Shown here piece by piece: positions 35,316-44,816 of a stretch of DNA of 64,000 bases; the stretch's first letter is position 1; each line of letters begins with the position of its first letter. Where the stretch lies: NCBI GenBank assembly GCA_964514055.1, contig CAZEPB010000003.1:62001-126000 (forward strand). Reading direction: 5' to 3'. The translations under genes were made by a program, and so were the position numbers. The notes below the pieces were generated by a model, which saw nothing but the letters and a program-made list of their open reading frames with translations, was not told where the DNA came from and searched no databases. This DNA comes from SG8-32-3 sp964514055. GTDB lineage: Archaea > Thermoproteota > Bathyarchaeia > Bathyarchaeales > Bathycorpusculaceae.

Positions 35316-36136
35316 TTGAAGTTGAAGCGCTTCACTTTACCTATCCCAACGGCGTGGAAGCCCTGAAAGGCGTCTCATTAGTCATCAAAGACGGCGGATT
35401 CGTGGCGATAATGGGTCAAAACGGCGCGGGAAAAACAACACTGGTCAAACACTTCAATGGACTGCTAAAGCCTTCAAAAGGAACGGTGCGGGTGGACGGG
35501 GTGGAAACCACAAAAACCAGCGTTGCAACTTTGGCGAGAAACACGGGTTTCGTTTTTCAAAACCCTGACCATCAGCTTTTCAGCGAAACAGTTGAAGAGG
35601 AAATAGCTTTTGCACTGAAAAACTTCGGGTTTGAAGCGGACGTAATAGAGAAACGAATAACTTGGGCATTGAACCTGTTAGGATTAGCACAGTACAGAAA
35701 AACCTCGCCTTTCCTGCTCAGCGGAGGCGAGCGAAAGCGTGTGGCTTTAGCCTCTGTCTTAGCGTGGAACCCTAAAATGCTGATATTGGATGAACCTACG
35801 ATAGGTCAAGACCATCAGCAAAAAGAAAAACTGCGCCAGTTCATCGTCCAAATGCAGACGCAGGGGAAAACAGTTGTTATCGTCACGCATGATGTGGAAT
35901 TTGTGGCTGAGTGCAACCCCAGAGTCGTGTTGATGAAGGACGGAACAATCGTCGCTGACGGCGAAGGAAGAGAAATCCTCACCACGCCTGAAGTTTTAGC
36001 ACAGTCATCCATTGTTCTGCCTCAGATAGCTCAGGTCTTCATGAAACTGACCCCGCTGGGACTTACGAAAAACGTAATTGACGTTTACGATGCGAAAGAA
36101 ATAGTGCTTAAAGCGCTGGAGAAAAGGCCAAAATGA
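35312..36136 (+). CDS. ecfA2: ECF transporter ATPase subunit (EcfA2-like)
   Basis: 274 aa. Walker A GQNGAGKTT, Q-loop VFQNPDHQLF, signature LSGGERKRVALA and Walker B MLILDEPTIGQD. The short C-terminal domain contacts its partner. EcfA1 and EcfA2 form the heterodimer expected of group II ECF systems. Overlaps of 4 bases on both sides show one operon ecfA1-ecfA2-ecfT. Confidence 0.93.
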   Translation: MIEVEALHFTYPNGVEALKGVSLVIKDGGFVAIMGQNGAGKTTLVKHFNGLLKPSKGTVRVDGVETTKTSVATLARNTGFVFQNPDHQLFSETVEEEIAFALKNFGFEADVIEKRITWALNLLGLAQYRKTSPFLLSGGERKRVALASVLAWNPKMLILDEPTIGQDHQQKEKLRQFIVQMQTQGKTVVIVTHDVEFVAECNPRVVLMKDGTIVADGEGREILTTPEVLAQSSIVLPQIAQVFMKLTPLGLTKNVIDVYDAKEIVLKALEKRPK

Positions 36137-36915
36137 GCGTTTTCGACGGCTTAAAATTTCGCAGAGTCTATTCGCCGATTCACAATTTAGACCCGAGAAT
36201 GAAATTTGTATACGTCTGCGCGGTGTTTGTGGCGGCGATTCTTTTCGGCGAAATTATTCCTTTGATCGCGCTTTTCTTGATGCCTATTCCCTTTGTCTTT
36301 TTGGCGGGTGTTCAAAAGGAATGGTTGCGTTCGCTCCGTGGCGCCGCCTTTTTAGCTGCATTTATATTCTTAGTGAACATAGCGTCAAACTTTTTTACTT
36401 CAGGCTACGTACTGACAGCGTTAGCCGTCGAAACCTCGGCTGCAATGACCCTGCGTTTTGTGGTGCTCGTTGAGTCTTTCTCGGTTTTCTTTTTAACGAC
36501 ATCTCCAGACCATCTCGGCTTGGCGTTGGAGCAGACCCGCGTGCCTTACGAGTTCGCTTTTGCCTTTACAACTGCCGTGCGGTTTGTCCCTGTTTTGGCA
36601 GAAGAAGCCCAGACAATAATGGACGCGCAAAAAGCTAGAGGACTAGAGCTGGAGAAAGGTGGCTTTCTTAAGAGGATTAGGAACTACGTGCCAGTTCTTA
36701 TACCGTTGATAGTCAGCGCTATTCGTCGAAGCCTTGAGTTGGCTGAAGCCATGGAATCCCGTGCTTGGGGTGCCACCAAAAACCGCACCAACCTGTACGC
36801 GCTGAAGCTTCACAGGGGTGATTTTGCGCTGTTGGCGATAACCATTGGGGTGTTGGTGGTGGCGATTTACGTGCGCCTCTACGTGCCTGTGCCGACTTTA
36901 AGTCAGTTTTTGTAA
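36133..36915 (+). CDS. ecfT: ECF transporter transmembrane subunit EcfT
   Basis: 260 aa. The hydrophobic N-terminal part has several helices, and the two coupling-helix motifs with Ala-Arg-Gly type signatures are visible (AQKARGLELE and AMESRAWG), which dock to the two ATPases. A last membrane helix precedes the C-terminus. No gene for a substrate-binding S component is found in the window, so S proteins are probably encoded elsewhere and share this module. Confidence 0.9.
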   Translation: MSVFDGLKFRRVYSPIHNLDPRMKFVYVCAVFVAAILFGEIIPLIALFLMPIPFVFLAGVQKEWLRSLRGAAFLAAFIFLVNIASNFFTSGYVLTALAVETSAAMTLRFVVLVESFSVFFLTTSPDHLGLALEQTRVPYEFAFAFTTAVRFVPVLAEEAQTIMDAQKARGLELEKGGFLKRIRNYVPVLIPLIVSAIRRSLELAEAMESRAWGATKNRTNLYALKLHRGDFALLAITIGVLVVAIYVRLYVPVPTLSQFL

Positions 36916-37011
36916 GGAAAATGGTTGTGATGGGCACGTTAGTTGTTGTGTGTGTTAGTGTTTGCGTGTGAAGTTCAGTAAAGATTCGCCATACATATAG
37001 CTTATTAAGAC

Positions 37012-38640
37012 TTGCGACGCACTATATTTTTGAAAAAACGCCTCAACACCCTACCTCCCAGGAGGGCGACACAAACGAAGAAAAAGCAGCGAGCAGAAGC
37101 CTTAGACGTTCTTAAACAGCCACAGGTAACAATAAAACTTAGCAACGCGACCAAAAAACCAGCTGCTTTCCAAGAAGTCTACGCCCTCCAAGAACCATAC
37201 GTGTACGCAGCCATAGTCAAAGAAAAGGAAACCCAAAAGCGGCACTACGAAATAATAGAACCCACTCTCCAGCCAGACGAAGAGAAACATCTCCATGAAA
37301 TAAAGAATTTTTTAATGGATGAACTAGACGTAAACCTGAAAGAAATAGAGAACAAAGAAAAAGCAGAAAAATATCTAAGACAAAAAATCAAGGAACTGAT
37401 AAAAAAGTACCACATAAAAATCCCGGCGGAAGCAGTTGACAAACTCTCCTACTACATTATAAGAGATTTCATAGGCTACGGAAAAATAGACCCGTTAATG
37501 AGAGACCCGTTAATTGAAGACATATCCACCGACGGCGTAAACATCCCCATCTACGTTTGGCACAGGCTCTACGAGTCCTTACCTACAAATATAATGTTCA
37601 AAGACGCGGCTGAGTTGGATTCTTTCGTAGTCCGCCTCGCCTATCTCGCTGGAAAAAACATCTCCATAGCCGCACCAATACTTGACGCGTCGCTTCCAGA
37701 AGGAAGCCGTATACAACTAACTTACGGACGCGAAGTCACCAGAAGAGGCTCAACCTTCACAATCAGACGCTTCAAAGCTGACCCTTTGACAATCTCAGAC
37801 CTTATCGGTTTCAACACAATTTCTTCGGAAATAGCTGCGTATCTGTGGTATCTTATAGAGAACCGTGCTTCAGTGATGGTGGCAGGAGGAGTGGCATGCG
37901 GAAAAACAACTTTGTTGAACAGCCTTTCCATGTTCATAAAACCTGAAATGAAAATTGTAAGCGTTGAAGACACTCAAGAAATCAATCTTCCACACGAAAA
38001 CTGGATACCTTCGGTTGTGCGAGCAGGCTTCAAAGGCGACGATAAACACGGCGGCACCATAACCCTTTTTGACCTACTAAAAGCGGCGGTAAGACAGAGA
38101 CCCGACTACATAATCGTGGGTGAAGTTCGAGGCGAAGAAGCCTACACTCTGTTTCAAGCCATGGCCACAGGTCATCTGGGTATGTGCACCATCCATGCTG
38201 AATCCGCCGAAGCCGTCATAAACAGGCTAGAATCTGAGCCAATGAACATTCCGAAACCGCTCATCGCCATGACTAACATCATTTTAGTTATGGAGCGAAC
38301 CGAAGTGAAAGGCAAACCTGCAAGACGCGTTAGGGTTGCAACTGAAATAAGAGGTCTTGAAACAAAAACAAATGAAATTCTAACTGAAGAGGTGTTCCGC
38401 TGGAACCCTAAATTTGACAAATTTGCCACTGCAGGCAACAGCCCTCTCTTGGAGAAACACATGAACAAAATGAGCCTGACTGACGAGGACATAAAACGTG
38501 AATTGAAAGCTAGGAAGACCGTTCTGGAGTGGATGGTTAAGCAGGGTATTCGCCACCATGGTGGTGTAGCCAAAGTCATCAGAGAATACTACGCTAACCC
38601 GAATCGTGTCTTCCAAAAAGCAAGGGTGGGGTTGAAATGA
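37012..38640 (+). CDS. type IV pilus/type II secretion ATPase (TadA/GspE family)
   Basis: 542 aa. Walker A GGVACGKTT near residue 292, then an Asp box around VEDTQEINLPHENW, Walker B YIIVGEVRG near 365 and a His box in MGMCTIHAESAE-like sequence. The 110-residue N-terminal region is rich in Lys and Glu and probably binds the membrane partner. This hexameric ATPase drives assembly of archaeal pili, or secretion, through the TadC-like proteins encoded just downstream (4-base overlap). The TTG start at 37012 is chosen because no other start precedes the conserved core closely; ATG starts inside would remove part of the N-terminal domain. Confidence 0.88.
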   Translation: MRRTIFLKKRLNTLPPRRATQTKKKQRAEALDVLKQPQVTIKLSNATKKPAAFQEVYALQEPYVYAAIVKEKETQKRHYEIIEPTLQPDEEKHLHEIKNFLMDELDVNLKEIENKEKAEKYLRQKIKELIKKYHIKIPAEAVDKLSYYIIRDFIGYGKIDPLMRDPLIEDISTDGVNIPIYVWHRLYESLPTNIMFKDAAELDSFVVRLAYLAGKNISIAAPILDASLPEGSRIQLTYGREVTRRGSTFTIRRFKADPLTISDLIGFNTISSEIAAYLWYLIENRASVMVAGGVACGKTTLLNSLSMFIKPEMKIVSVEDTQEINLPHENWIPSVVRAGFKGDDKHGGTITLFDLLKAAVRQRPDYIIVGEVRGEEAYTLFQAMATGHLGMCTIHAESAEAVINRLESEPMNIPKPLIAMTNIILVMERTEVKGKPARRVRVATEIRGLETKTNEILTEEVFRWNPKFDKFATAGNSPLLEKHMNKMSLTDEDIKRELKARKTVLEWMVKQGIRHHGGVAKVIREYYANPNRVFQKARVGLK

Positions 38641-39641
38641 GAAAACAAATCACGGAAAAACTCAAAGCCTCCAAGAAACGACTGGAAATTAGGCTTCAGA
38701 CGTTATATGCCAAGTTTTCAAAGCAAAAGTCTGAATCGCCTACTGAAGAGGCTAAAATGGATCTTGAAAAACCGTTGTCCATGGCGTATCAGGTAATGGG
38801 CGACAAAACTGACCGTTTTATGCCTTTATTCAAGGATTTAGACCAGAATATACAAAAATCAGGTTTAAAAATTAACTTCAAAGCCTACGTGAGCTTAACG
38901 ATACTCGCTTCGCTTTTGTTCGCGGTCTCAGTTGCGGTGGCACTGCCTGCACTGCTGTTTTTTGTTTCCAATACGCCTTTAGAATCGGCGCTCCTGTTCG
39001 GCTTTGGCGGCGCCCTGTTCACAGGGGCGCTTTCGGTTTTTGGTTTTTACCTGTACCCAGTTTATCGTGCAGATAAGCATAAGAGAGAATTAGATGACGA
39101 ATTACCCTTCACAACGGGTTATATGGCTATTCTGGCGAGCGCGGGTGTTTCTCCCGAAAAAATTTTCTATTCCCTCTCAACCTTGAATGTGCCCTTGGCG
39201 GCTTCCACCGAATCCAAAGAAGTTGTCAAAAACATTAACTTGTTCGGTTTGGACGTGATCTCAGCCTTAGAAAAAACTTCAAGCCGAACCCCGTCCGAGA
39301 AATTTCGGGATGCCATAGAGGGAATAATCTCTACAATTCACACAGGCGGCAATCTAGGAGCCTTTCTGCGTCAGAAATTTAAGACAGCTATGAAACTGAA
39401 AAGGCTGAACCTTAAAAAGTACTCCGACAACCTGTCAGTTTTGTCCGAGATTTATGTGGCGTTGCTTTTGACGGGTCCGCTGCTTCTGGTCATAATGGTG
39501 TCGGTTATGTCGGTGCTGGGCGGCGGCGGGTTAGGCATACTGAGCCCTGAACTCCTGTTGAGTCTCCTAACTTACCTATTGATTCCGGTCTGCGCCGTGA
39601 TATTCCTCATAATCTTGGATTCAACTTCGCCGAAATGGTAG
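38637..39641 (+). CDS. TadC/GspF-like pilus membrane platform protein, first
   Basis: 334 aa. An N-terminal charged region of about 80 residues is followed by membrane helices near 85-130, a cytoplasmic four-helix GspF domain (ELDDELPFTTGYMAILASAG, split; then GNLGAFLRQKFKTAM) and two further helices at the C-terminus. These proteins anchor the ATPase and the growing pilus. It overlaps the ATPase gene by 4 bases, and a second, similar protein follows 6 bases later. Together the two resemble the two halves of archaeal FlaJ/TadC proteins. Confidence 0.82.
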   Translation: MRKQITEKLKASKKRLEIRLQTLYAKFSKQKSESPTEEAKMDLEKPLSMAYQVMGDKTDRFMPLFKDLDQNIQKSGLKINFKAYVSLTILASLLFAVSVAVALPALLFFVSNTPLESALLFGFGGALFTGALSVFGFYLYPVYRADKHKRELDDELPFTTGYMAILASAGVSPEKIFYSLSTLNVPLAASTESKEVVKNINLFGLDVISALEKTSSRTPSEKFRDAIEGIISTIHTGGNLGAFLRQKFKTAMKLKRLNLKKYSDNLSVLSEIYVALLLTGPLLLVIMVSVMSVLGGGGLGILSPELLLSLLTYLLIPVCAVIFLIILDSTSPKW

Positions 39642-39647
39642 CGAAAA

Positions 39648-40463
39648 ATGCCGAAAATAGAGAACCGAATTAAAAAAATCGTAATCGCTGTTTCAGTAGT
39701 GGTAGCCGTTGCCATAGTGCTCTTCGGCTATTTCACCGTAGGCTTCAGCGTAGCGTTAGACGACTTTGTATTCTTCGCCCTACTCGCAGTAATTTCGCCA
39801 ATAGCGCTCATAAATTACGTTGATTACAGATGGAGAAAAGCCGTAGACGAGCACTTGCCAGACCTTTTCAGAAGCATAGTGCAAGCCCAAGAGATAGGTA
39901 TGACGCTTCCCAAAGCCCTAGAAGAGGCAGCAGAAAGAGATTATGGTCCACTTACCCCTGAACTGAAAAAGATGACGGTGCAGATTTCTTGGGGAGCCAG
40001 CTTCGAAGAGGCGCTTTTAGCCTTTGGAAGACGCGTCGGCACCGTGCTAACGCAGAGGACCGTGCCCATGATAATCGAAGCGAGCCGTTCAGGAGGTCGC
40101 GTGGAAAAAGTCTTTGACCCCATGGGCAAGTTCGTGCAAACAACCATCCTGCTTGAAAAGGAACGTAAAACGCAGACAAGACCCTACATCGCCATCATAT
40201 ACGTGGCGCTCTTCGTGTTCCTTTTCACGATAGTCATACTTTTCAAAACGTTCTTCGTAAACGTGGACGGTACAGCTTTGCTTTCGATTCCAACGTCGTC
40301 ACCCGCGGATTTGAAGCGAATCTTTTTGCATTTGACTCTTGTTCAAGGTTTCTTCAGCGGACTCGTTGCTGGAAAAATGGGTGAAGGCTCGGTAAGCGCT
40401 GGCTTAAAGCACAGTCTGATTATGATGCTGTTAGGCTACGTGGCTCTGAAATTCTTCTTGTGA
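39648..40463 (+). CDS. TadC/GspF-like pilus membrane platform protein, second
   Basis: 271 aa. Two N-terminal helices (about 10-55), a cytoplasmic domain starting VDEHLPDLFRSIVQAQEIG with GGRVEKVFDPMGKFV, then two or three C-terminal helices. It forms the membrane platform with the preceding protein. The next gene begins 12 bases downstream, so pilins and assembly machinery are co-transcribed. Confidence 0.82.
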   Translation: MPKIENRIKKIVIAVSVVVAVAIVLFGYFTVGFSVALDDFVFFALLAVISPIALINYVDYRWRKAVDEHLPDLFRSIVQAQEIGMTLPKALEEAAERDYGPLTPELKKMTVQISWGASFEEALLAFGRRVGTVLTQRTVPMIIEASRSGGRVEKVFDPMGKFVQTTILLEKERKTQTRPYIAIIYVALFVFLFTIVILFKTFFVNVDGTALLSIPTSSPADLKRIFLHLTLVQGFFSGLVAGKMGEGSVSAGLKHSLIMMLLGYVALKFFL

Positions 40464-40475
40464 GGCGAAAAAAGG

Positions 40476-40895
40476 GTGAAGAGGTTTGTTAAACGGTTTT
40501 TGCGTGACAGGCGGGCTATAACGCCAGTTCTCAGTCATCTTTTGCTTACCGTCGTAGCAGTGGCGGTTATGTCAATTGCCACTTCAGCCACTTTCGTGAT
40601 AACAACTAATCTCAGGGAGACAATGGGCGAACGAGTGATTGTTGAAGACGTTTGGTTTAACAGTGGGACTGGCACGGTGGACGTTTACCTTCGTAATGTG
40701 GGGAAAGCTGACATCCAGGTTTCTGGCGTTTATGTGGATCACGTAGGTCAATCTTTCAACGGACCTTTCCGTTTGCAGATCAAGGAACACGGTTGGCTTA
40801 GAATCGCTTACACTTGGGATTCTGGAGAATCCTACTACATAGATATTGTAACAAATAGGGGGACTCATGTTGCAAGCTATTACAAGGCGCCTTAA
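40476..40895 (+). CDS. archaeal pilin/archaellin-like protein with class III signal peptide
   Basis: 139 aa. A basic stretch (KRFVKRFLRDRR) is followed by the predicted FlaK/PibD-type cleavage site before AITPVL and a hydrophobic helix of about 22 residues (HLLLTVVAVAVMSIATSATF), the class III signal of archaeal type IV pilins. The rest is a small beta domain (VEDVWFNSGTGTVDVYLRNVG, split), similar to archaellin cores. It is likely a pilus subunit. The 3' end overlaps the next gene by 29 bases in another frame. Confidence 0.8.
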   Translation: MKRFVKRFLRDRRAITPVLSHLLLTVVAVAVMSIATSATFVITTNLRETMGERVIVEDVWFNSGTGTVDVYLRNVGKADIQVSGVYVDHVGQSFNGPFRLQIKEHGWLRIAYTWDSGESYYIDIVTNRGTHVASYYKAP

Positions 40896-43431
40896 ACGCG
40901 GAAAGCGTGGCATAAGCACGGTCATCGTCGTGATGCTAAGCCTAGTGCTAATGGTGATTATAGTTGGCAACGTGGTCCTGTGGAGCTACCAGATGAACCA
41001 ACTCGACTGGGAAAAAATGCAGGAAAAAATTGATGTTGTTAACGCACAATCCGTAAATGAAAATCGGGCACAAAATCCCACCGCATATGCTCTCGGGGGA
41101 TCAACAAGCTGGGTGTCTGGAGACGTTTTGGACCTAGCGACAGATGACGATGTCTATATGACGTTTAGAAGTTATTACTCGGGAACAGGTACAGAAGATT
41201 TCGTAGACAATAACCTGTCTGATGTAGACTCTTCTGCAGACATAGGAACCCACAGCAACTTCTCAGCTCAGCAGTTTGGTCCAGACAGCATTATGGATAC
41301 ACTCCAAGAAAGCAATACAGGCGGAGGCGAGCAGTGGGTATCACCTACTGGATATGAAGATCCAGGAAGTAGCTGGAATTTAGAAACAAGAGCATATGAT
41401 GATAGGACTAATACATTTGCTTGGTCTTTTATTCCTGCGGACAGTTGGAGTGAGTATCTAGTGCTTACACATAATGCCATGACCTGTGCTAAGATTCAGT
41501 ATTGGGTACGCAACCAAAATTCAGCTGTTGACCAAATGGAGGTGGACATTTACAATGGTGCATGGATAAACGTGTATAGTGGAGCGGGAACGTGGCAGCA
41601 ATGGGCGAACGTAAGCTTCTCGGAAACTTCAGTGACAAAAATGCGCTTCAGATTCCACAACAGCCATGCTAGTCAAAGTCGCTGGGTGCTTCTTTATGAA
41701 GCAGACTTTCTGCAAAGTTTATCTAATTACGAGTTAGATTTGGAAGTTCAATGGACAAACGTGGACTATGATGAAGCAAACGAACAGTTATGCATATACG
41801 GGGGTACAATGGGCGGAGAAAACATCAGAGTGGACGTTTGGACTGGTTCTACATGGGACAATCTATTTAGCGATTTAAGCCCTGGATGGAACAACGTTTC
41901 GGTCTCTTCTTACTTAGCTTCTTCAACATTTACAATTAGATTCAAAGGCGGCACAGAGACAAGCGATAGTTTTCAAGACAGCTGGAACATTGATGCTGCT
42001 TTGTTGCGTGTTGAGGCGAATGAGTATACGTCGGAGGTAGAGTTTACAGGTTTAAGTAACGTGGAAGAGTGGACTCAGCTCGATTGGACAACTAATATTG
42101 GATGGACGATTGGCTCAGTCAACGTTACGCTTCAACTTTACAATTTCACATTAGACGGCTACCCCACAAGCGGAGACGGCTATGTATCATACACCTCGGA
42201 CAGTTCACCAAACGTTGATCAAACCATAAGCCAAACAATAAACACCAACCCAACCGATTTCAGAAATACTACGGGTTATTGGAAGATAAAAATCAAAGGA
42301 ACTAAAACAGGAGCCACCCAGTTCGATTTAAACGTGGACTGGATTGAAATCAGAGAAACGAAACGTGGAACACTAATCACCTTTGAGAACGGAGGTTCCT
42401 TGACTTCTCATGTAGTTTCCTTATGGGTTAATAATTCAACAAGCCATCAAAGATACGATATTGATTTTTTCGTCGCGCCTGGAGAAACAGCAACATATTT
42501 TTGCGGAAACGCTGTTTTGTCAGGCGGCTCGTACACACTGAAAGTTTCTACTGAAAGAGGGAACGCAGGAGTTTTTTCAGGTTTTTCTGCTACCTTTAAG
42601 ATGGAGTGGGGAACAACAACCGTCGATGACACCTACACGCAAATAGACTTACAAGAAAGTTATGTTAGTCCTGTTATAGTTTGCACACCAAATTACACTT
42701 CTGGAGTACCAAGAAGTGTAAGAACAACAGATGTGACGAGCCAAAGTTTCAAAGTTAGAGTTCAAAACCCCTCTTCAACATCATGTCCCCCTACTGAAGT
42801 TAGTTATTTAGTTGTTGAAGAAGGAGTCTGGACTACACCAATCAAAGTAGAAGCAGTGAAATATTCTACAAATACTGTTGGGAGAAAAAACAGCTGGGTT
42901 TATGACATCAGAGATTATCAACAAAGTTACTCAGGTAACATTATAGTTTTGCATCAGGTTATGAGTTATAATGACCCTAGTTGGATAACCACATATGTGT
43001 CAAGAGAAACATCTACGTCAGATCCTCCAGATTCAGGTGATAATGGTTTCCGTATAGCTTTGAATGGAGCAGAAGCAGCAACATCTCACGCTAACGAGAC
43101 TATAGGTTACATTATTTTTGAAGCAGGCTTTGGAGAGATTTCTGGAATCAAGTATGACCTGAAAAAAACTGGGGACTCTATTAGTGGCTACTCAAACTCA
43201 CCACCATATAACACAGCCTTTTCTCAGAGTTTCGACAGTATTCCAACGGTGGTTCTGGCAGGGCATCAAGAAGCAGATGGTGGAGACGGCGGATGGTGTG
43301 TTGTTCACACTATTACTCAGGCACAAGCAGGATTGATGATTGACGAAGACCAAGTAAGTGATAGTGACCGGTCTCACACATCTGAAACCTGTGGTTTCTT
43401 TGCTTTTGAATCAAAAGGCTCTTATTCGTAG
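40867..43431 (+). CDS. very large pilin-like surface protein with lectin-like C-terminal repeats
   Basis: 854 aa. The N-terminus again carries a class III signal (RGKRGISTVIVVMLSL), so a signal peptidase FlaK/PibD-like enzyme would cut it and its helix could join a pilus. The rest is a long beta-rich, Asn/Thr/Ser-rich extracellular part with sandwich-like repeats. The C-terminal third has an H-type-lectin-like unit (SPVIVCTPNY then PTEVSYLVVEEGVW, about 598-655) and two related units ending NETIGYIIFEAG and SETCGFFAFES. It is probably a pilus-tip adhesin that binds glycans; the ligand is unknown. It overlaps the preceding pilin by 29 bases and ends the operon. Confidence 0.78.
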   Translation: MLQAITRRLKRGKRGISTVIVVMLSLVLMVIIVGNVVLWSYQMNQLDWEKMQEKIDVVNAQSVNENRAQNPTAYALGGSTSWVSGDVLDLATDDDVYMTFRSYYSGTGTEDFVDNNLSDVDSSADIGTHSNFSAQQFGPDSIMDTLQESNTGGGEQWVSPTGYEDPGSSWNLETRAYDDRTNTFAWSFIPADSWSEYLVLTHNAMTCAKIQYWVRNQNSAVDQMEVDIYNGAWINVYSGAGTWQQWANVSFSETSVTKMRFRFHNSHASQSRWVLLYEADFLQSLSNYELDLEVQWTNVDYDEANEQLCIYGGTMGGENIRVDVWTGSTWDNLFSDLSPGWNNVSVSSYLASSTFTIRFKGGTETSDSFQDSWNIDAALLRVEANEYTSEVEFTGLSNVEEWTQLDWTTNIGWTIGSVNVTLQLYNFTLDGYPTSGDGYVSYTSDSSPNVDQTISQTINTNPTDFRNTTGYWKIKIKGTKTGATQFDLNVDWIEIRETKRGTLITFENGGSLTSHVVSLWVNNSTSHQRYDIDFFVAPGETATYFCGNAVLSGGSYTLKVSTERGNAGVFSGFSATFKMEWGTTTVDDTYTQIDLQESYVSPVIVCTPNYTSGVPRSVRTTDVTSQSFKVRVQNPSSTSCPPTEVSYLVVEEGVWTTPIKVEAVKYSTNTVGRKNSWVYDIRDYQQSYSGNIIVLHQVMSYNDPSWITTYVSRETSTSDPPDSGDNGFRIALNGAEAATSHANETIGYIIFEAGFGEISGIKYDLKKTGDSISGYSNSPPYNTAFSQSFDSIPTVVLAGHQEADGGDGGWCVVHTITQAQAGLMIDEDQVSDSDRSHTSETCGFFAFESKGSYS

Positions 43432-43492
43432 ATGCGTTGATAAAAATACCTCAAAGAGCAACTCTATTAAACAAAGCCGTTTTTTCAGAAGA

Positions 43493-44476
43493 CTAAGCAG
43501 TTTTAAGGCTTTCTTTTAATGCCGTTACTGCTTCTTCTTGGTTTTTAGCTTCTATCGCATGGATCTTGTATAGTTCTGCCATTTTCTTTCCATTTTCGCT
43601 GAGCTTTGGAATCGCAATCAAGTAGGCTCTTTCAGGCGAAACGTCAAATATCTTCGCGAATAGGGCAATGATTGGCTGTTCGGACACCACGTTTTCTGTT
43701 GACATCGCCAAATCAACCACTAACGCTTTCTGTGATTTATCTCCTTTGTAGGCTACGATGTCAAAGGAGTGATTAGCCCCAGATTTGCCTTTAAGAAGAC
43801 TAGGGCTTTCAACCTTTAGTCCTTCTTTCATTAGAAGTTCCCGTATGGCGGCGACTAAAAACCAGTTTAACGAGGATTCTGCTGTGACGTTCGCCTTAAG
43901 GGTGTAGGAGTAAACGTCTTTGATGGGCACTTCTTCGAAAGTGGAGGTTTCACGGCAGTTTCTGCAGAAATGCGAAGGCACAGGAATATCAAAACTTTTT
44001 TTGCAAGCGTTACAGGTGCACCAAATCCCAGCTTTCCTGTAGTCAACATCAACTGTCCTCAGTTCTTCATGACATTTCGGGCAGACGTACTTGCCGCCGT
44101 TGAGGAAATTCGCCTCCAAATCCATGTATCCACATTTCACGTGCTCGATCAATGAGCTTTTTTGAATATCGAACGATTTGCAGAAAGGGCAACAATAGCG
44201 CGTAGAAACATTCGCAGAACTGCATTTTGGGCAAAAAATGATTTTATCGTAAAGTTCCTTTTCCAAGACTCCAGCTTCATAAAGTTTGTTTAAGAAAGGT
44301 TCAACCTGTGATGCTTCGCCAACTATAGTTTCTACCACGGGATAACGATAACCAATCTCTGAGTCGAAAACTGGTTCAAGCTTTTTAATTTCGCCGCTTA
44401 GAAACTTGCTTAGCAACATCTGCACATTGCGGTCTCTGTAGATTTCAAGCGTTTCTTTTTTTCCTGACTGCTGCAT
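43493..44476 (-). CDS. TackOD1-like protein with zinc-ribbon region
   Basis: 327 aa. A central block holds several CxxC/CxxxC pairs (CPKCSS, CCPFCKS, CPKCHEE, CNACKKS, CRNCRET), so about three zinc ribbons. Around them the sequence resembles TackOD1 output domains described in TACK archaea. The C-terminal 110 residues contain SFDIVAY, then LVVDLAMS, a pattern reminiscent of PD-(D/E)xK nuclease folds but without a clear catalytic set. It may be a signalling output protein or defence effector. It is transcribed alone and converges with the pilus operon. Confidence 0.6.
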   Translation of the reverse strand: MQQSGKKETLEIYRDRNVQMLLSKFLSGEIKKLEPVFDSEIGYRYPVVETIVGEASQVEPFLNKLYEAGVLEKELYDKIIFCPKCSSANVSTRYCCPFCKSFDIQKSSLIEHVKCGYMDLEANFLNGGKYVCPKCHEELRTVDVDYRKAGIWCTCNACKKSFDIPVPSHFCRNCRETSTFEEVPIKDVYSYTLKANVTAESSLNWFLVAAIRELLMKEGLKVESPSLLKGKSGANHSFDIVAYKGDKSQKALVVDLAMSTENVVSEQPIIALFAKIFDVSPERAYLIAIPKLSENGKKMAELYKIHAIEAKNQEEAVTALKESLKTA

Positions 44477-44816
44477 TTTTTTGAACCAGCTCTTTTATTA
44501 TTAGATAGATTCCTTAGTTGGCGCGTTAAATTTTAAACATTATTTCATAGATGTTAAATTTGCAATTACTATTCTGCATAGATATGTTTAAGCATTTCGA
44601 GACGACTTGCTCCGCAATCGTCACTCAACATATTCTGTTCCTCCGATTGGTTTATGTTGCATAACGCCATGTTATCTTGAAAAGGATAATCAGCAGAAAT
44701 AAAGTTGTTGAGGCTTAAAGATTCAGATAGACAATACGCATTCAACGTATAGAGCCAACCTTTAAATGAGGAAACACCACTCTCACATCTAACCCAAAAT
44801 TTAAAAAGTGAATTAG
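44477..44816. other. 340-base intergenic region between divergent genes
   Basis: The region between the TackOD1-like gene (minus) and the endonuclease IV-like gene (plus) is A+T-rich. TATA-like sequences include cctttaaatg near 44759, about 30 bases before a plausible plus-strand start of transcription, and tttaaa near 44525-44540 for the minus gene. A 96-codon minus frame covers it and overlaps the plus gene, but has no protein-like features. No other gene or repeat is seen. Confidence 0.4.
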
